The notes: generated by a model not told the origin, from the letters alone. A stretch of 64,000 nucleotides of DNA from Stenotrophomonas sepilia (GCF_003244875.1 NZ_LXXZ01000087.1:1-64000); one strand, 5' to 3'; numbered from the stretch's first letter, positions 53,941-63,170 are shown. Translations and numbers: made by a program.

Positions 53941-54915
53941 ATGGACTACCCTGACCTTGCCCCCCTGGAGGAAATCTCCGGTCCGTTCGCCCTTCTTTCG
54001 AAGGGCCCAAAATTCATCGCCGCCTGGCTTGCCAAGCGCACTGAGGAGCGCTACCGGGAGTTCACCCGTGCCGCGCTTGAGGGTCAGGTGTTCCCCGAGA
54101 ACGCGGAGGCCATGACCTCGGAAGATTTTCTGGCCATGCTGCGGGCATTGGAGATGGACATCGAGGCCGAGAAGGCCACCGTCTATGGCCGCCTTGCCTG
54201 TTCAATCGCTACCGGCAAAACCGCAGGCCATCTCAAGCGCCACTTCATTAAGGCGCTGAGCGACCTGTCGTTTGGCCAGGTCGATCTTCTGCGACGCGCT
54301 TTAATCACCGAGCGTCACCACGTGTTTCCTGGCACCGGCGGGGGTAACCTGGACCCAAAAGAATTCCTTGGACTGCAGTCGAAAAGCAGCATCAATCGCC
54401 AGACCTTTGAACGCTGGGGCCTGATCGAAGAGAAAGGACTGAGCCTCGCAGGCCGACGGTTCGTGGAGGCTTGTTTTACCAGCGATGAGTTGGCGCCCTC
54501 CTCAGTGGGCTTTCAGGAATGGGCCAAGGGTCGCATCCACATCGTTTGCAACGAGATGGGCGCGCCGAGCTGCCACAGCGTCCTGGTCCAACTGACCGAA
54601 GATGGGCACCGCCGGGCCATCCATGTCCACAACAGCGCAGCACTTCGGGGACGCTCCAACCGCCTGCTGACACCCGGCCCCGTCATGGTGGTCCTTCTCA
54701 CCGATAAACCCCAGCGTCTCGCCGACGAATGGACCACGGTGGAAGACACCATCCGAGGAAGAGTCCTGGCCGTGGTGGCCACGACCGATCCGAATGCGCC
54801 GTTGCCCGTCGCCATGACGGGCTTGGAACGCATAGATGCGTCACCGGACCGTGCCGCAGAAGCCGTGACGGCGATACTGGAGCGCTTTGAAGCAAAAGGG
54901 TTACGGGGCACCTGA
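53941..54915 (+). CDS. Hypothetical protein
   Basis: A 324-residue protein. The N-terminal helical part has G-P-F-A-L-L-S-K-G-P-K-F and A-W-L-A-K-R-T-E-E-R-Y. The second part has a helix-turn-helix-like K-S-S-I-N-R-Q-T-F-E-R-W-G-L-I. The C-terminal part is mixed. No recognised family. It stands alone on the plus strand, with an IS5 remnant on its 5' side. Confidence 0.45.
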   Translation: MDYPDLAPLEEISGPFALLSKGPKFIAAWLAKRTEERYREFTRAALEGQVFPENAEAMTSEDFLAMLRALEMDIEAEKATVYGRLACSIATGKTAGHLKRHFIKALSDLSFGQVDLLRRALITERHHVFPGTGGGNLDPKEFLGLQSKSSINRQTFERWGLIEEKGLSLAGRRFVEACFTSDELAPSSVGFQEWAKGRIHIVCNEMGAPSCHSVLVQLTEDGHRRAIHVHNSAALRGRSNRLLTPGPVMVVLLTDKPQRLADEWTTVEDTIRGRVLAVVATTDPNAPLPVAMTGLERIDASPDRAAEAVTAILERFEAKGLRGT

Positions 54916-54985
54916 GACCGCGATGTTAAACCCGATTCGACCGGTCATTGGAAGTGGCCGCCAACTTTCTGGCGGCCAACGAGCA

Positions 54986-55126
54986 CTACTTACAGACCAA
55001 ACGAGGCTTCACGGACAGCGACTTGCATGCCGGACAGAAGAGCCCCAAGTTGATCTTCCGCTGAAAGTGATGACTGCACTTCTCGCAAACAAAAAGGTAA
55101 GGCGCCCCTGGAACGAAGCCGGGCAT
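54986..55126 (-). CDS. Tiny zinc-ribbon protein (46 aa)
   Basis: The ORF contains F-V-C-E-K-C-S-H-H-F and F-C-P-A-C-K-S, two CxxC pairs separated by ~16 residues, a typical zinc ribbon. It ends R-L-V-C-K. Its ATG overlaps the stop of the upstream membrane protein gene (TGATG), which strongly suggests translational coupling. Confidence 0.6.
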   Translation of the reverse strand: MPGFVPGAPYLFVCEKCSHHFQRKINLGLFCPACKSLSVKPRLVCK

Positions 55127-55482
55127 CACTTTCCTTCCTTGCGCTTGAAAATGACCTTTCCGCCAGCCTCGTATTCCACATCGTAGCCTTTGTAGATTGC
55201 GAGGATCAAAGAGAGACCAAGGCTTGCGGCGGTGATGATGCCGATGATCTCGACTCCAGTGACTGTCGCGACCGCCCCCAGGCTGAGCGTGCTGAGCCCA
55301 GCCGTTACTGGAGCGAGCCCAACTGCAGCAACGATTGCTGCAACACCGACGGCACCAAGCTTGGCGAACTTGCGCGTCTTCTTCAGGTCGTCTGCCAACT
55401 TGCCCACAACCACAATCTGCTGCGCCTTTGCATTCTTGGCCGCTTCCAGCTCATCCCGCGTCCTTACTGTCACGCTTGCCAT
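55126..55482 (-). CDS. Small hydrophobic protein
   Basis: A 118-residue protein. A basic, helical N-terminus (T-R-D-E-L-E-A-A-K-N-A-K) leads to two long hydrophobic, Gly/Ala-rich stretches near residues 45-65 and 70-100. The tail is Lys/Glu-rich. Likely inserted in the inner membrane. Coupled to the zinc-ribbon gene downstream. Confidence 0.5.
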   Translation of the reverse strand: MASVTVRTRDELEAAKNAKAQQIVVVGKLADDLKKTRKFAKLGAVGVAAIVAAVGLAPVTAGLSTLSLGAVATVTGVEIIGIITAASLGLSLILAIYKGYDVEYEAGGKVIFKRKEGK

Positions 55483-55601
55483 AACGCCCCCTGTTGTTAG
55501 CAATACCAGTGATGGATACCCTGGGCAGGATAGCCGAAGGGAACACCGTGTTCCTAGCAGCAATGATGGTGCCCAACTGTCTCTCCAGCTGAGACACGAA
55601 C

Positions 55602-56081
55602 TCAACGCATCCGCTGCCACGGGTCGTCCTTGGGAGCCTCCACCGTAACCTCGGCAACGTCGTCTTCAGCGCGCCATGCCTTCCCTTCGAGCACCATGGT
55701 GGGACCCCTGGAACGTGCGATGGCGGCCTCTTTGGCGGTCGGCGGGTTCCATGACCGATGCTCCTCTAGGTAGCGCTCCGTGGACGGCCTCAACGGCAGG
55801 CCACCGCTCGGCAATGGCAACGTCCGATCATGGCGTTCGTCTTGCTGACGGGCATAGGCGACTTGCTCGGGCTCCCCAAGCGCCTCTCGGTGGGCATCCA
55901 GCAAGCGATCGACAGCGTCCACGTCCCCGCGGGCATGGAGCGATTCGGTGTAAAGCGCTTGAAGCAACGGGTCACGCTCTTCGTGAATCTCTTCGCCTGT
56001 GTCTTCGCCTTGGAACAGCCCATCCTGGCGTGGGCGGGCGTCGACGGGGTCTGGGCGCAACCGACCGTGACTCGTTCTCAT
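55602..56081 (-). CDS. Hypothetical charged protein
   Basis: A 159-residue protein, Arg/Glu/Asp-rich, with a helical centre and R-S-W-N-P-P-T-A-K-E-A-A-I near residue 112. ATG at 56081 overlaps the stop of the upstream gene (ATGA). No family recognised. Confidence 0.45.
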   Translation of the reverse strand: MRTSHGRLRPDPVDARPRQDGLFQGEDTGEEIHEERDPLLQALYTESLHARGDVDAVDRLLDAHREALGEPEQVAYARQQDERHDRTLPLPSGGLPLRPSTERYLEEHRSWNPPTAKEAAIARSRGPTMVLEGKAWRAEDDVAEVTVEAPKDDPWQRMR

Positions 56082-56416
56082 GCCCGCCTCCGCGCCAGCC
56101 CGCTGCCGTGAAGCAGCCCGCATGCGATCGAATAAACGACAAGAGCCAGCGTGGATGACAGGTATAGGTTGGAAGGATCCAACCAGACTTGGCTCACCAC
56201 GTGCTGTAGCTGGTAAGCCAGCAGTGCCAAGCACGCGTAGAACACGGCCAAATGCCACATCAACGCAACCACGGATGGGGCGTCCTCTTGGCCGGCTTGG
56301 AACGCCTCCCAGCCCCTGCGTGCGCTGCGGGCTTTGGACGCGCACAGCCACGCGATTCCGAAGGTGATCGCAAACATGGCGAGCTCAAACAGCACGACCA
56401 CCAGAATAACGGTCAT
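56078..56416 (-). CDS. Three-helix membrane protein
   Basis: A 112-residue protein with hydrophobic helices near residues 3-25, 50-68 and 82-102. It overlaps both neighbours by 4 bases, so the three genes 56721-55602 form one coupled operon. Function unknown. Confidence 0.5.
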   Translation of the reverse strand: MTVILVVVLFELAMFAITFGIAWLCASKARSARRGWEAFQAGQEDAPSVVALMWHLAVFYACLALLAYQLQHVVSQVWLDPSNLYLSSTLALVVYSIACGLLHGSGLARRRA

Positions 56417-56721
56417 GGGATCCTCCTCTGGGTTGGGAGCAGGCCATGGGCCTGCAGGTAAGCGTGGACTGCCTGTCGGGTCACGCCCAGGCGCTTGGCA
56501 ATTGCAGGGCCGTTGTTCCCCTGCTCCAGGAGGCGCACCACCAGAGCGTGTTGGTCAGCCAGTGGGCGCCGGGGCTTTTGACGCAACCCCAGGTGGGCCA
56601 GATCGGCGCTCACCACGGGCGATGGAACGCCCAGGGCTTGGGCGATGGCGGCGCGGCCGTGTCCCTCTCGGACCATCCGGGCGACTTCGGAGCGGCGGTG
56701 GGCAACGGATGGCCGCTTCAT
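56413..56721 (-). CDS. Helix-turn-helix protein
   Basis: A 102-residue basic protein with two Sin-like helix-turn-helix units. The first has V-R-E-G-H-G-R-A-A-I-A-Q-A-L-G-V and the second has L-E-Q-G-N-N-G-P-A-I-A-K-R-L-G-V-T-R-Q-A. It may be a transposon- or plasmid-type DNA-binding protein, perhaps the regulator of its operon. Confidence 0.6.
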   Translation of the reverse strand: MKRPSVAHRRSEVARMVREGHGRAAIAQALGVPSPVVSADLAHLGLRQKPRRPLADQHALVVRLLEQGNNGPAIAKRLGVTRQAVHAYLQAHGLLPTQRRIP

Positions 56722-56795
56722 GAGCTCAACCAGAAGCCCGCAAGCCGTGCCTTCGCAATACACGCCTCCACCAACGCGTTCGCTTTTGTGCATCC

Positions 56796-57368
56796 TTACG
56801 GCCCCACGCGCACGCGAGCGCTGTTGTTGTCCGACCGGGCATTGATGCCAATGGCACAAGGGCTTCCGCACGAATAATCGCCAATGCGCACCGGCGAAGC
56901 ATCAAGCGGCACCACCCGGGTCTTCTTACCCTTCCCCACCAAGAAGACCCGATCACCTTCGCGCACATCCACATCGGCGTCTTGGACCACCGCGAGGACG
57001 CGCTGGCGGCGATCGGACAGATCGCGCACGTAGATCTCCACCGCACGCCGGCCGCTGAGGCCCTTTTGAACCGCGGTTCCGGCAGCCGCACCGATGACGC
57101 CACCGGTCACCCGGGCTGCATTGCGGTATTCCCGGTTCTTGACCTGGTTAGCAGCCCCATAACCAACGGCCGACCCGATGGCGGAGCCGGCGTTCAGACG
57201 CTGGTCGGACGTCAGTTGAACCGTGCGAACCATCAGGACCTCGCCCAGTCGGGCGTCCTGGACGGATAGGGCCTCGGACGAACCGTAACGGCGAGCGGAG
57301 GTGGAATCGGCGGCAAAGGCGGCCGGAGCAGACAACGCCAATGCAAGGGCCAGAACGATGGGTTTCAA
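56796..57368 (-). CDS. Glycine-zipper outer-membrane-type protein
   Basis: A 190-residue exported protein with a signal peptide ending P-A-A-F-A-A. A Gly/Ala-rich zipper follows near residues 60-105 (A-I-G-S-A-V-G-Y-G and V-I-G-A-A-A-G). A C-terminal beta-rich domain has two Cys (Y-S-C-G-S-P-C). TTG at 57368 follows GGAGG; ATG 57398 is the next choice upstream. Resembles SlyB-type proteins, though no lipobox is present. Confidence 0.55.
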   Translation of the reverse strand: MKPIVLALALALSAPAAFAADSTSARRYGSSEALSVQDARLGEVLMVRTVQLTSDQRLNAGSAIGSAVGYGAANQVKNREYRNAARVTGGVIGAAAGTAVQKGLSGRRAVEIYVRDLSDRRQRVLAVVQDADVDVREGDRVFLVGKGKKTRVVPLDASPVRIGDYSCGSPCAIGINARSDNNSARVRVGP

Positions 57369-57571
57369 GGTGCACCTCCATTTCGTGAGTAGGTTCACCT
57401 ATGCATAGATCGATTCTGGGAATGCGCAAGGGGGGGGGCTTCGGAGCGCGGTTACACAGACTGCAGTCCGCGTCATTAAATTGACGGAAAAGCGACAAAA
57501 TGAAGCATATGGACAGAGATTGATGCTCAGGCGATGATTCTGCCCACAACTCAAAACCAACAGGGAAATGT

Positions 57572-57850
57572 ATGGCAAGGAAGAAGAGTTCATCGGCCGC
57601 AGGTGCCGCGATTTCGACCGGCGGCGGAGCCGTCGCTGGCGCAACTTCTGCGATCCTCGGCGTAACCAGTGGTGCAGCGGCCGGGACCGCCGGTGCAGCC
57701 GCCGTGACCTCCGGCTTGGCAACCGTCGGGAGCGTTGTGGGCGGTGGCATGCTTGCTGGACTGGGGGTGGTCGCGGCTGCACCAATTGCGGGTGGTGCGG
57801 CGATGTTCGGCGTCTACAAGCTCTACCAGCGCATGGCATCCAAGAAGTAA
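57572..57850 (+). CDS. Gly/Ala-rich membrane protein
   Basis: A 92-residue protein with basic ends (A-R-K-K-S-S and A-S-K-K). Between them is a ~60-residue Gly/Ala/Val stretch that could form two membrane helices or a pore. Composition resembles holin- or bacteriocin-like peptides, but no motif proves it. Confidence 0.45.
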   Translation: MARKKSSSAAGAAISTGGGAVAGATSAILGVTSGAAAGTAGAAAVTSGLATVGSVVGGGMLAGLGVVAAAPIAGGAAMFGVYKLYQRMASKK

Positions 57851-58380
57851 CCGCTCTGCCTGGCCCACTGCCACAAGCGGTTTCCCTCTACGTCGCGCAG
57901 GCTTCGTCAATGTCTGCAAGTGGCCATCCAAGCTAGCAACCTTGGTGGCCGCTCTTACCAACTTGTGGCTCAAGCCCTTGGACCAAAAGGCCACGTTGAC
58001 CTCAATGCCCCGCTGGCGCAGCCAGAGTGCGGCGTGACGCTCAAACCCGAGCGCACTGAGGCCGTTCATGCAGGGCTAGCAGCCGGCGGAGTGCGGTGCA
58101 GTCCGCGCCTACACGTTGGGATGCACGATGGGTTCGCGCATGCTCGATAGCACACGGATCGGAATTTCTGTTACTGCACGTAGATCAGACTGGCCATTTC
58201 TTCCCCTTTCTCTCTCGCCCCTCCGCGTCTGGCAAGGAATCTGAAACCGGCAAGCTCTCCTGTCGTGCAATGTTCCTGATCGACATTCAACCTGTGATGA
58301 TGTGGGAACGCTCTCCCTCAACCTGCCAAACCGTCTACGGAACTGGCAAAATTGCAGGATCACTCACAGGGGGAAATTGG
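57851..58380. other. 530 bases without a convincing gene
   Basis: A minus-strand frame from about 58069 to 57868 has protein-like composition (W-L-R-Q-R-G-I-E-V-N-V) but no start in a good context and runs into antisense of the gene at 57572. I do not call it. Confidence 0.35.
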
Positions 58381-58989
58381 ATGTCCGACACAACCTACAG
58401 CCACCGCATCCTCAAGACTTATGGCCTGCTGGTGGACTTCGAAGGTAAACCACGCCTCAAGAACGTTCCGTCGCCTCTAACCGGTCAAAAGAAGGCAAAG
58501 GAGACGATGGAAAAGTGGACGCAGCGAGTGCTGGGGGATGAGGTCAGCAAGGTCCGCGTCTACCGACCGGCACGCGTTAAAAGTGACACACTCATTGCCA
58601 GCCTTACAGACACGCACGACGCCAAGCTGGTGCGTGACATTGTTCGCGGCGCCGTTCGCAAGAAGAGCAAATCAGCGAAAGCAAAGATTGAAGAGATCAA
58701 GGTGGAGCACGCCGCCGAGCTTAGAAAGCGCGGAGCCACCGCGAGAGAACTTCGGAAGGCACACGAAGAAGACCTGTCGGGAAAGCTCGATGATATCTTG
58801 GCTGCGACGGCCTATCTGCCGTTAGACGACCTTCAGGACTTGGTGGTGGAACTGGGAGAGGACTTGAGCCCATCGGTCCGCAACTGGGCACTTGCCCTGG
58901 CTCCGGCCAAGGATGCTGACGAGGTTTCCGTCATCGACGTTCTCAAGCAGATGCTCCTGCGCATGGACGTGCTGTCGAAGAATAAATAA
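58381..58989 (+). CDS. Hypothetical coiled-coil protein
   Basis: A 202-residue protein. A central Lys/Glu helix (K-S-A-K-A-K-I-E-E-I-K-V-E-H-A-A) suggests a coiled coil. ATG at 58381 follows AGGGGGAAA. An open frame extends to 58096 but includes probable untranslated sequence. It may pair with the membrane protein at 57572, 530 bases upstream. Confidence 0.45.
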   Translation: MSDTTYSHRILKTYGLLVDFEGKPRLKNVPSPLTGQKKAKETMEKWTQRVLGDEVSKVRVYRPARVKSDTLIASLTDTHDAKLVRDIVRGAVRKKSKSAKAKIEEIKVEHAAELRKRGATARELRKAHEEDLSGKLDDILAATAYLPLDDLQDLVVELGEDLSPSVRNWALALAPAKDADEVSVIDVLKQMLLRMDVLSKNK

Positions 58990-59066
58990 CCAGAATTTGT
59001 CAGCCACTGTCGCGCACCCTGCTGCCTCCCGACAGGCGGGTGCGCGTTCAGTCGCTTGTTCACGAA

Positions 59067-60092
59067 TCAAACTGCCAAGTTCAGGCGCGCCCCTCTTGCC
59101 TTGAAGCGCGATCGAGACCGGTCGTTGGCGGCATGTTTTTCGATCTCATGCAGATTGGCCGCCACGGACTGCCGCTGCTGCTCAACCTTCTGGAGCGGCT
59201 CTCGAACCAACTCGGGCACCTTCAGGAACTCCACCACCCGCTCGGCCGCCGCCGCGGCTCGGAAGAGCTCCCGGGGATCGTCCCGGAGGATTTGGATCCA
59301 CGACTTCACGTAAGCCGCGTGCTGGGTGGGATCGTGGCCAATGCCCAGGCGTTCGCCCATCAGCATGGATGACACCTCCGCGACCAGTTCTTCCTTGGCG
59401 TAGTCGATGCTCCCAAAAGCCCCTTTCTGATCGCGGTTGAGGCGGGTGGGAAAGCCGGTCCAGTGGCCCAGTTCGTGCAACGCGGTGGCGTAGTAGCCGC
59501 TGGCCGAGTGAAAGGTGTTGCGCTGGGGCAAGTGGATGCTGTCGGTCATCGGACGGTAGAACGCTTGGTTGCCCCCGTCGTGGTGGATCTCGGCTCCGCT
59601 GTCTCTCAGCACCGCTTCGCAGGCCTGGTGAATGTCGGGCTCTGGGCGCGCGGCTGGCAGGACCAGTGCCGGCAACCCATCGATCTGCATCGCGTTGAAC
59701 ACGCGTGGGAAGAAGACCTTGGGGTGGGCCTTGGCGATGAGGTCGGGGTCCCCGCTCTTCTTGGCCTCCTCCACCCGCGACCAATCCCAATACTCAATCA
59801 CGCTGGCCTTCTCGCCCTTGCGCACCTGAGCGCCCACGGCCGCGGCTTGCTTGTAAGTCATCCACCGGTTGTCCTGGGTGTCCCAGGCGCTCTGAAGGGC
59901 CCACAGGTGGAGCAGGTTTCCGCCCCGGTAGCTCTTGCCAGTCGTGGGGTTCATGGGCAACCCGAGGTCCACGCGGGCGTCCCAGGGTTTGAGAAAGGGA
60001 CCGGTGCCCTCCTCCATCTGGCGGATCAAGCGCTCGACGACGTCGCGGGAATGGCGCTGAAGGAAGCTTTCGTTGGGGGTGGCATCGGACAC
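59067..60092 (-). CDS. ArdC-like antirestriction protein
   Basis: A 341-residue protein. The N-terminal ssDNA-binding (DUF1738-like) domain has G-P-F-L-K-P-W, then the stretches N-P-T-T-G-K-S-Y-R-G-G-N and W-M-T-Y-K-Q. The C-terminal zincin domain has H-E-L-G-H-W-T-G with a downstream E-E-L-V-A-E. ArdC of plasmid pSa protects incoming DNA and is itself carried to recipients. The C-terminus is basic (S-R-F-K-A-R-G-A-R-L-N-L-A-V). Confidence 0.88.
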   Translation of the reverse strand: MSDATPNESFLQRHSRDVVERLIRQMEEGTGPFLKPWDARVDLGLPMNPTTGKSYRGGNLLHLWALQSAWDTQDNRWMTYKQAAAVGAQVRKGEKASVIEYWDWSRVEEAKKSGDPDLIAKAHPKVFFPRVFNAMQIDGLPALVLPAARPEPDIHQACEAVLRDSGAEIHHDGGNQAFYRPMTDSIHLPQRNTFHSASGYYATALHELGHWTGFPTRLNRDQKGAFGSIDYAKEELVAEVSSMLMGERLGIGHDPTQHAAYVKSWIQILRDDPRELFRAAAAAERVVEFLKVPELVREPLQKVEQQRQSVAANLHEIEKHAANDRSRSRFKARGARLNLAV

Positions 60093-60160
60093 GGGCAGGC
60101 TCTCCTGGAAGGCAAGGAAAGGCGCCTGTCGGCAACGCCAAGGGGGTTAGGCTGGAAACT

Positions 60161-60376
60161 TCAATCGTGAATGGTGACGGCGCGTCCCTGCTCCAACAGG
60201 TTCTCCAGCAAAGCCAAGGCCCGTTCGATGGTCAAAGCGGTGCCGGGGCCCCCGTCGCCCTCCTGGAGCTGCACGCGGATGCCCTCGGGGGTTCGTTGCA
60301 CGGTGAAACGGGGGGACGCCGCCAGGGAGTCCTGGCGGTCCATGCTGTCGTCTACAAAGGCATCGGAAGGGGTCAT
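60161..60376 (-). CDS. Small hypothetical protein
   Basis: A 71-residue protein with F-T-V-Q-R-T-P-E-G-I-R-V-Q-L and a helical end A-L-A-L-L-E-N-L-L-E-Q. ATG at 60376. It sits between ardC and the replication helicase in the same direction. No family recognised. Confidence 0.4.
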   Translation of the reverse strand: MTPSDAFVDDSMDRQDSLAASPRFTVQRTPEGIRVQLQEGDGGPGTALTIERALALLENLLEQGRAVTIHD

Positions 60377-60494
60377 GGTTTCAGCATGCGACAGGATACG
60401 GATTTGGCAAGTCCGGGCTGGACCGTTAGCGTCACCGACCAATCCATTGGCTAGAGCTGATACGGAAGATGGGAACACGGATTTGGCCCCGCCT

Positions 60495-62426
60495 TTACGA
60501 CCGCCGTTGGCGCGCATCCCCATCTCCCACCTTTCCGCCACCTTGGGTTTCGCTGCTTTCTCGGCCCGCCAACGGCTCACCGAACAGCGCACGAATCTCC
60601 AGTTCATTGATACGTTCCTGCAGCTGGAGTTGGATTGCCTTGGCTCTGGTGCGCCCTGCCTCCTCCCTCAACGCATCGGCATGGAGAGCTCCCATCTCAG
60701 CCGCCTGCTGCTGAGCGCTCAAGCGGTCGAATCGACGCTCTATCTCTTCCTGCCGAGCCCCTTGCTGTTCGAGGGTGGGCGTCACATCGGTTTCCCAAGG
60801 CTCCAAAGACTGAGAGCGCTCCTGCGCCACGCGCAGTGCTGTCACGGTCGCCGATGATCTCAACGGCAGATCGCCACAGGCCTCGCCGACGGTGGCTGCT
60901 CCGTTGATTCGCAGGCGCACGCATTCTTCCTGTTTGCCATTGATGCGACGGTTCGAGCGGGCGCCGTCGTCCAGGCCCATCTCTTTCAAGCCTCGCCAGA
61001 ACTGGCGACCGGTGAGGAGATCGATGTCCGCCAGCCCTTGTCGGTAGCCCCAGTTTTTGTAGTTCTCGTAGACCTGCCGCATGGAAAGCGTGCACTCATC
61101 CGTCTCAATGCGCACCACGCGCTCGGCTTGAGCCCAAGCCATGACCTGGTCGCTGCCATGGCGGGCGGCCAGCTTCGCTGCGCGCACGGCTTCGGGCATG
61201 TCGGCGTCGGTGTCGGACAACGCCCTACCACGGGCCACGATGCGTCGGGCGCCTTCGAGCATCCAGTCCAGCACAAGCTGGCCTTCCTCTGCCAGGATGT
61301 TCTTGACCAGATCAGGGTCGTGCTGGTTGACCGGTACCGCCTTCTTCCAGTGCACGACGGTGAGGCGGCGCCACACCCCGTTGCTCTTGTCGCGGATGAA
61401 GGGGGCCGAATTGGACGTGATGATCCACTTGGCCGTGGAATGGTAGCTCGCCAGCTGCTTCTGGTTCTTCCGGTCGATGCCAATGCCATTGCCAGAGACC
61501 ATCGTCTTGAACCGACCTTCGGCCCACTTCTCGCACTCCACTTCGTCCACCAGGATCAGGCTGGCGCCAATCATGGGTTCCAGGCTGAAGCGGTCGCCCA
61601 AAGTTTCAAGGTTGCAGCGGGCCACCTGACGGTGCATCGCTTCCACGATTTCCGCCAGGGTGGATTTGCCAGAACCTGCGACGCCGTGCCACCAGGCGGC
61701 CTGGCTGTAGACACCCGGCAACAGGGTCATGCCGCACTGCTCCTGGAGCAGGTCGATGACGCGCGGGTCGTCGTGGGCTTGGCGGAGGAACTTGGCGAAT
61801 CGCGAGTCAGCCGGCAAAGGCTGGGGCTTGTATGCATGGCCCTGCCTGCCACCACAGGCCACCCTGACCGCGTGGGTCATGCCCAAGGCGGGATCAGGAG
61901 CGAGCACATGGAAACCGCCGGGAAGGATTTCCACGTAGCCGTCTGCCACCGGCACGATGGCCCGCTTGGCTTGGGCTGGCATGGGGTTTTTCTGGCGCAG
62001 CCGAAGGGAAGCCATGTCCCAGCAGTCCTTGGCGAGCTTGGGGCTGCCCGCGAAATCGGCGTTGCGGTCGATCCAATCGGATGCCACACCCACACCTTCC
62101 GCGTCGCTGATCGCTTGCCAGTAGGTACCGTTCCAATGGTGTACGATCTCGCCGGTGCCGCTGGTGGCTTGGCACGCCCACAAGCGATCGACGCATTCGG
62201 TGGTGCGGCGGGCAAACAGGATGGGGAGCGACGGTGGCTTGCGCTGGCCCTCTCGATCAACCGAGTGGCGGTAGAGCTGCTTGTGCTCCTCTGCCTCCAG
62301 GTTGACCTTGCGGGCGGAGGCTTCCGCACCCAGGAAGCGCGACGCTTCGAATGGCACGATGTTGCTTGGCTCTTCCGTCGTCGGGTTGACAGCCTTCCCT
62401 TTTGGGGACACATTGGTTGTAGACAT
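60495..62426 (-). CDS. SF3 helicase (P4/D5-like replication protein)
   Basis: A 643-residue protein. The helicase core has Walker A G-V-A-G-S-G-K-S-T-L near residue 245, Walker B L-I-L-V-D-E-V-E near residue 285 and motif C W-I-I-T-S-N-S-A near residue 330. A D5-N-type region precedes it. No TOPRIM, zinc-finger or polymerase-type primase motifs are visible, so this is a helicase lacking its own primase, or with an unrecognised one. The C-terminal ~150 residues are Arg/Glu-rich and helical. Adjacent iterons suggest it opens the origin. Confidence 0.85.
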   Translation of the reverse strand: MSTTNVSPKGKAVNPTTEEPSNIVPFEASRFLGAEASARKVNLEAEEHKQLYRHSVDREGQRKPPSLPILFARRTTECVDRLWACQATSGTGEIVHHWNGTYWQAISDAEGVGVASDWIDRNADFAGSPKLAKDCWDMASLRLRQKNPMPAQAKRAIVPVADGYVEILPGGFHVLAPDPALGMTHAVRVACGGRQGHAYKPQPLPADSRFAKFLRQAHDDPRVIDLLQEQCGMTLLPGVYSQAAWWHGVAGSGKSTLAEIVEAMHRQVARCNLETLGDRFSLEPMIGASLILVDEVECEKWAEGRFKTMVSGNGIGIDRKNQKQLASYHSTAKWIITSNSAPFIRDKSNGVWRRLTVVHWKKAVPVNQHDPDLVKNILAEEGQLVLDWMLEGARRIVARGRALSDTDADMPEAVRAAKLAARHGSDQVMAWAQAERVVRIETDECTLSMRQVYENYKNWGYRQGLADIDLLTGRQFWRGLKEMGLDDGARSNRRINGKQEECVRLRINGAATVGEACGDLPLRSSATVTALRVAQERSQSLEPWETDVTPTLEQQGARQEEIERRFDRLSAQQQAAEMGALHADALREEAGRTRAKAIQLQLQERINELEIRALFGEPLAGRESSETQGGGKVGDGDARQRRS

Positions 62427-62495
62427 TGTTGTTGGCTCCTCTCAAACCCTCGCCCTGGCCGGTGGGGGTTTGTCGTTGTGGGGGGACAGGCTTGC

Positions 62496-62678
62496 TCAGG
62501 CAGCGCGCGGGAGAGCGGTTTCCAAGGCGCGGCGAATGAACTCGCTCTCTGTCATCTCGTTTTCGGCCGCGGCGAGACGAAGGCGTTCGGCCAAGGGGCG
62601 TTTGATCCGAACGTGCTTTTTCACGCTGGCGCGGATGCTGTAAGTCGGCGGCGACGAGGGATGGGTGGCGGCGTTCAC
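62496..62678 (-). CDS. CopG-like small regulator
   Basis: A 60-residue protein. K-K-H-V-R-I-K-R-P-L-A-E-R-L and M-T-E-S-E-F-I-R-R-A-L are the strand and helices of an RHH fold. GTG at 62678 follows GGAG and lies 93 bases from the TTTAGTCA word of the cassette remnant. It may control the copy number of the element. Confidence 0.65.
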   Translation of the reverse strand: MNAATHPSSPPTYSIRASVKKHVRIKRPLAERLRLAAAENEMTESEFIRRALETALPRAA

Positions 62679-62770
62679 GGTGGCAACTCCGAAGGTGAAA
62701 GGTTTGGTGTGTCCCACATGGGGGACACTTCCACTCAACCACTCCAGGAGCTTTCCGCAACCCACGGTTT

Positions 62771-62812
62771 TTGACTAAACACGAAAACTGCGGAATCTCT
62801 CGCACTTTTTCC
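62771..62812 (-). promoter_or_regulatory. Cassette remnant upstream of the CopG-like gene
   Basis: TTGACTAAACACGAAAACTGCGG matches the core of the full cassettes at most positions, and CGCACTTTTTCC follows, completing a weak stem. The TTTGTCCAC palindrome is absent. Located 93 bases upstream of the GTG at 62678 and directly beside the iteron array. Confidence 0.6.
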
Positions 62813-62823
62813 GGAAGCCCTGT

Positions 62824-63170
62824 TCTGCTGGCTTTCCCTTCCCTGCTGGTCTTCCATTAGCCAGCAGAAAGAGAAGACCAGCAGGAAGACCAGCAGGAAG
62901 ACCAGCAGCTACAAACCCTTGATTCCAAAAGCTTTGCATTCATAGAAAACCGTTCCGCTGGTCTGCTGGGTCAAAAAAGAATCGGTTTTGAAATTTGAGA
63001 TACCAACACTTTCCATGCGATTTGGACGCATTTGCACAGGGGAGTTGAATCGAAAGCCAGCAAGCCAGCAGCGCACTTTTAGTCGCAGAAATCCCTTGGG
63101 ATTCAACGACCTTGCACTACTGGTCTTCCTGCTGGCCTTCGATCGCTGCTGGCTAGTGGAAGACCAGCAG
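62824..63170. other. Candidate replication origin with 12-bp iterons
   Basis: GAAGACCAGCAG occurs three times in tandem at 62873-62908, once inverted at 62843-62854, and once at 63159-63170. Degenerate CCAGCAG or CTGCTGG copies lie between and around (for example near 62826, 62861, 62957, 63063 and 63131). The middle (about 62909-63020) is AT-richer. The array is next to the SF3 helicase gene, like the iteron regions of P4-type and theta replicons. Confidence 0.75.

Noticed and set aside
57868..58069. Minus-strand protein-like frame
   Set aside because: No plausible start and it continues as antisense of the gene at 57572.
61038..62774. Long plus-strand frame opposite the SF3 helicase
   Set aside because: Antisense shadow of the helicase gene; composition rich in His/Arg/Gly without recognisable motifs.
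62860..63170. CRISPR-like array
   Set aside because: The repeats are 12 bp, tandem without spacers or irregularly spaced and in both orientations, and no cas gene is present. Iterons fit better.
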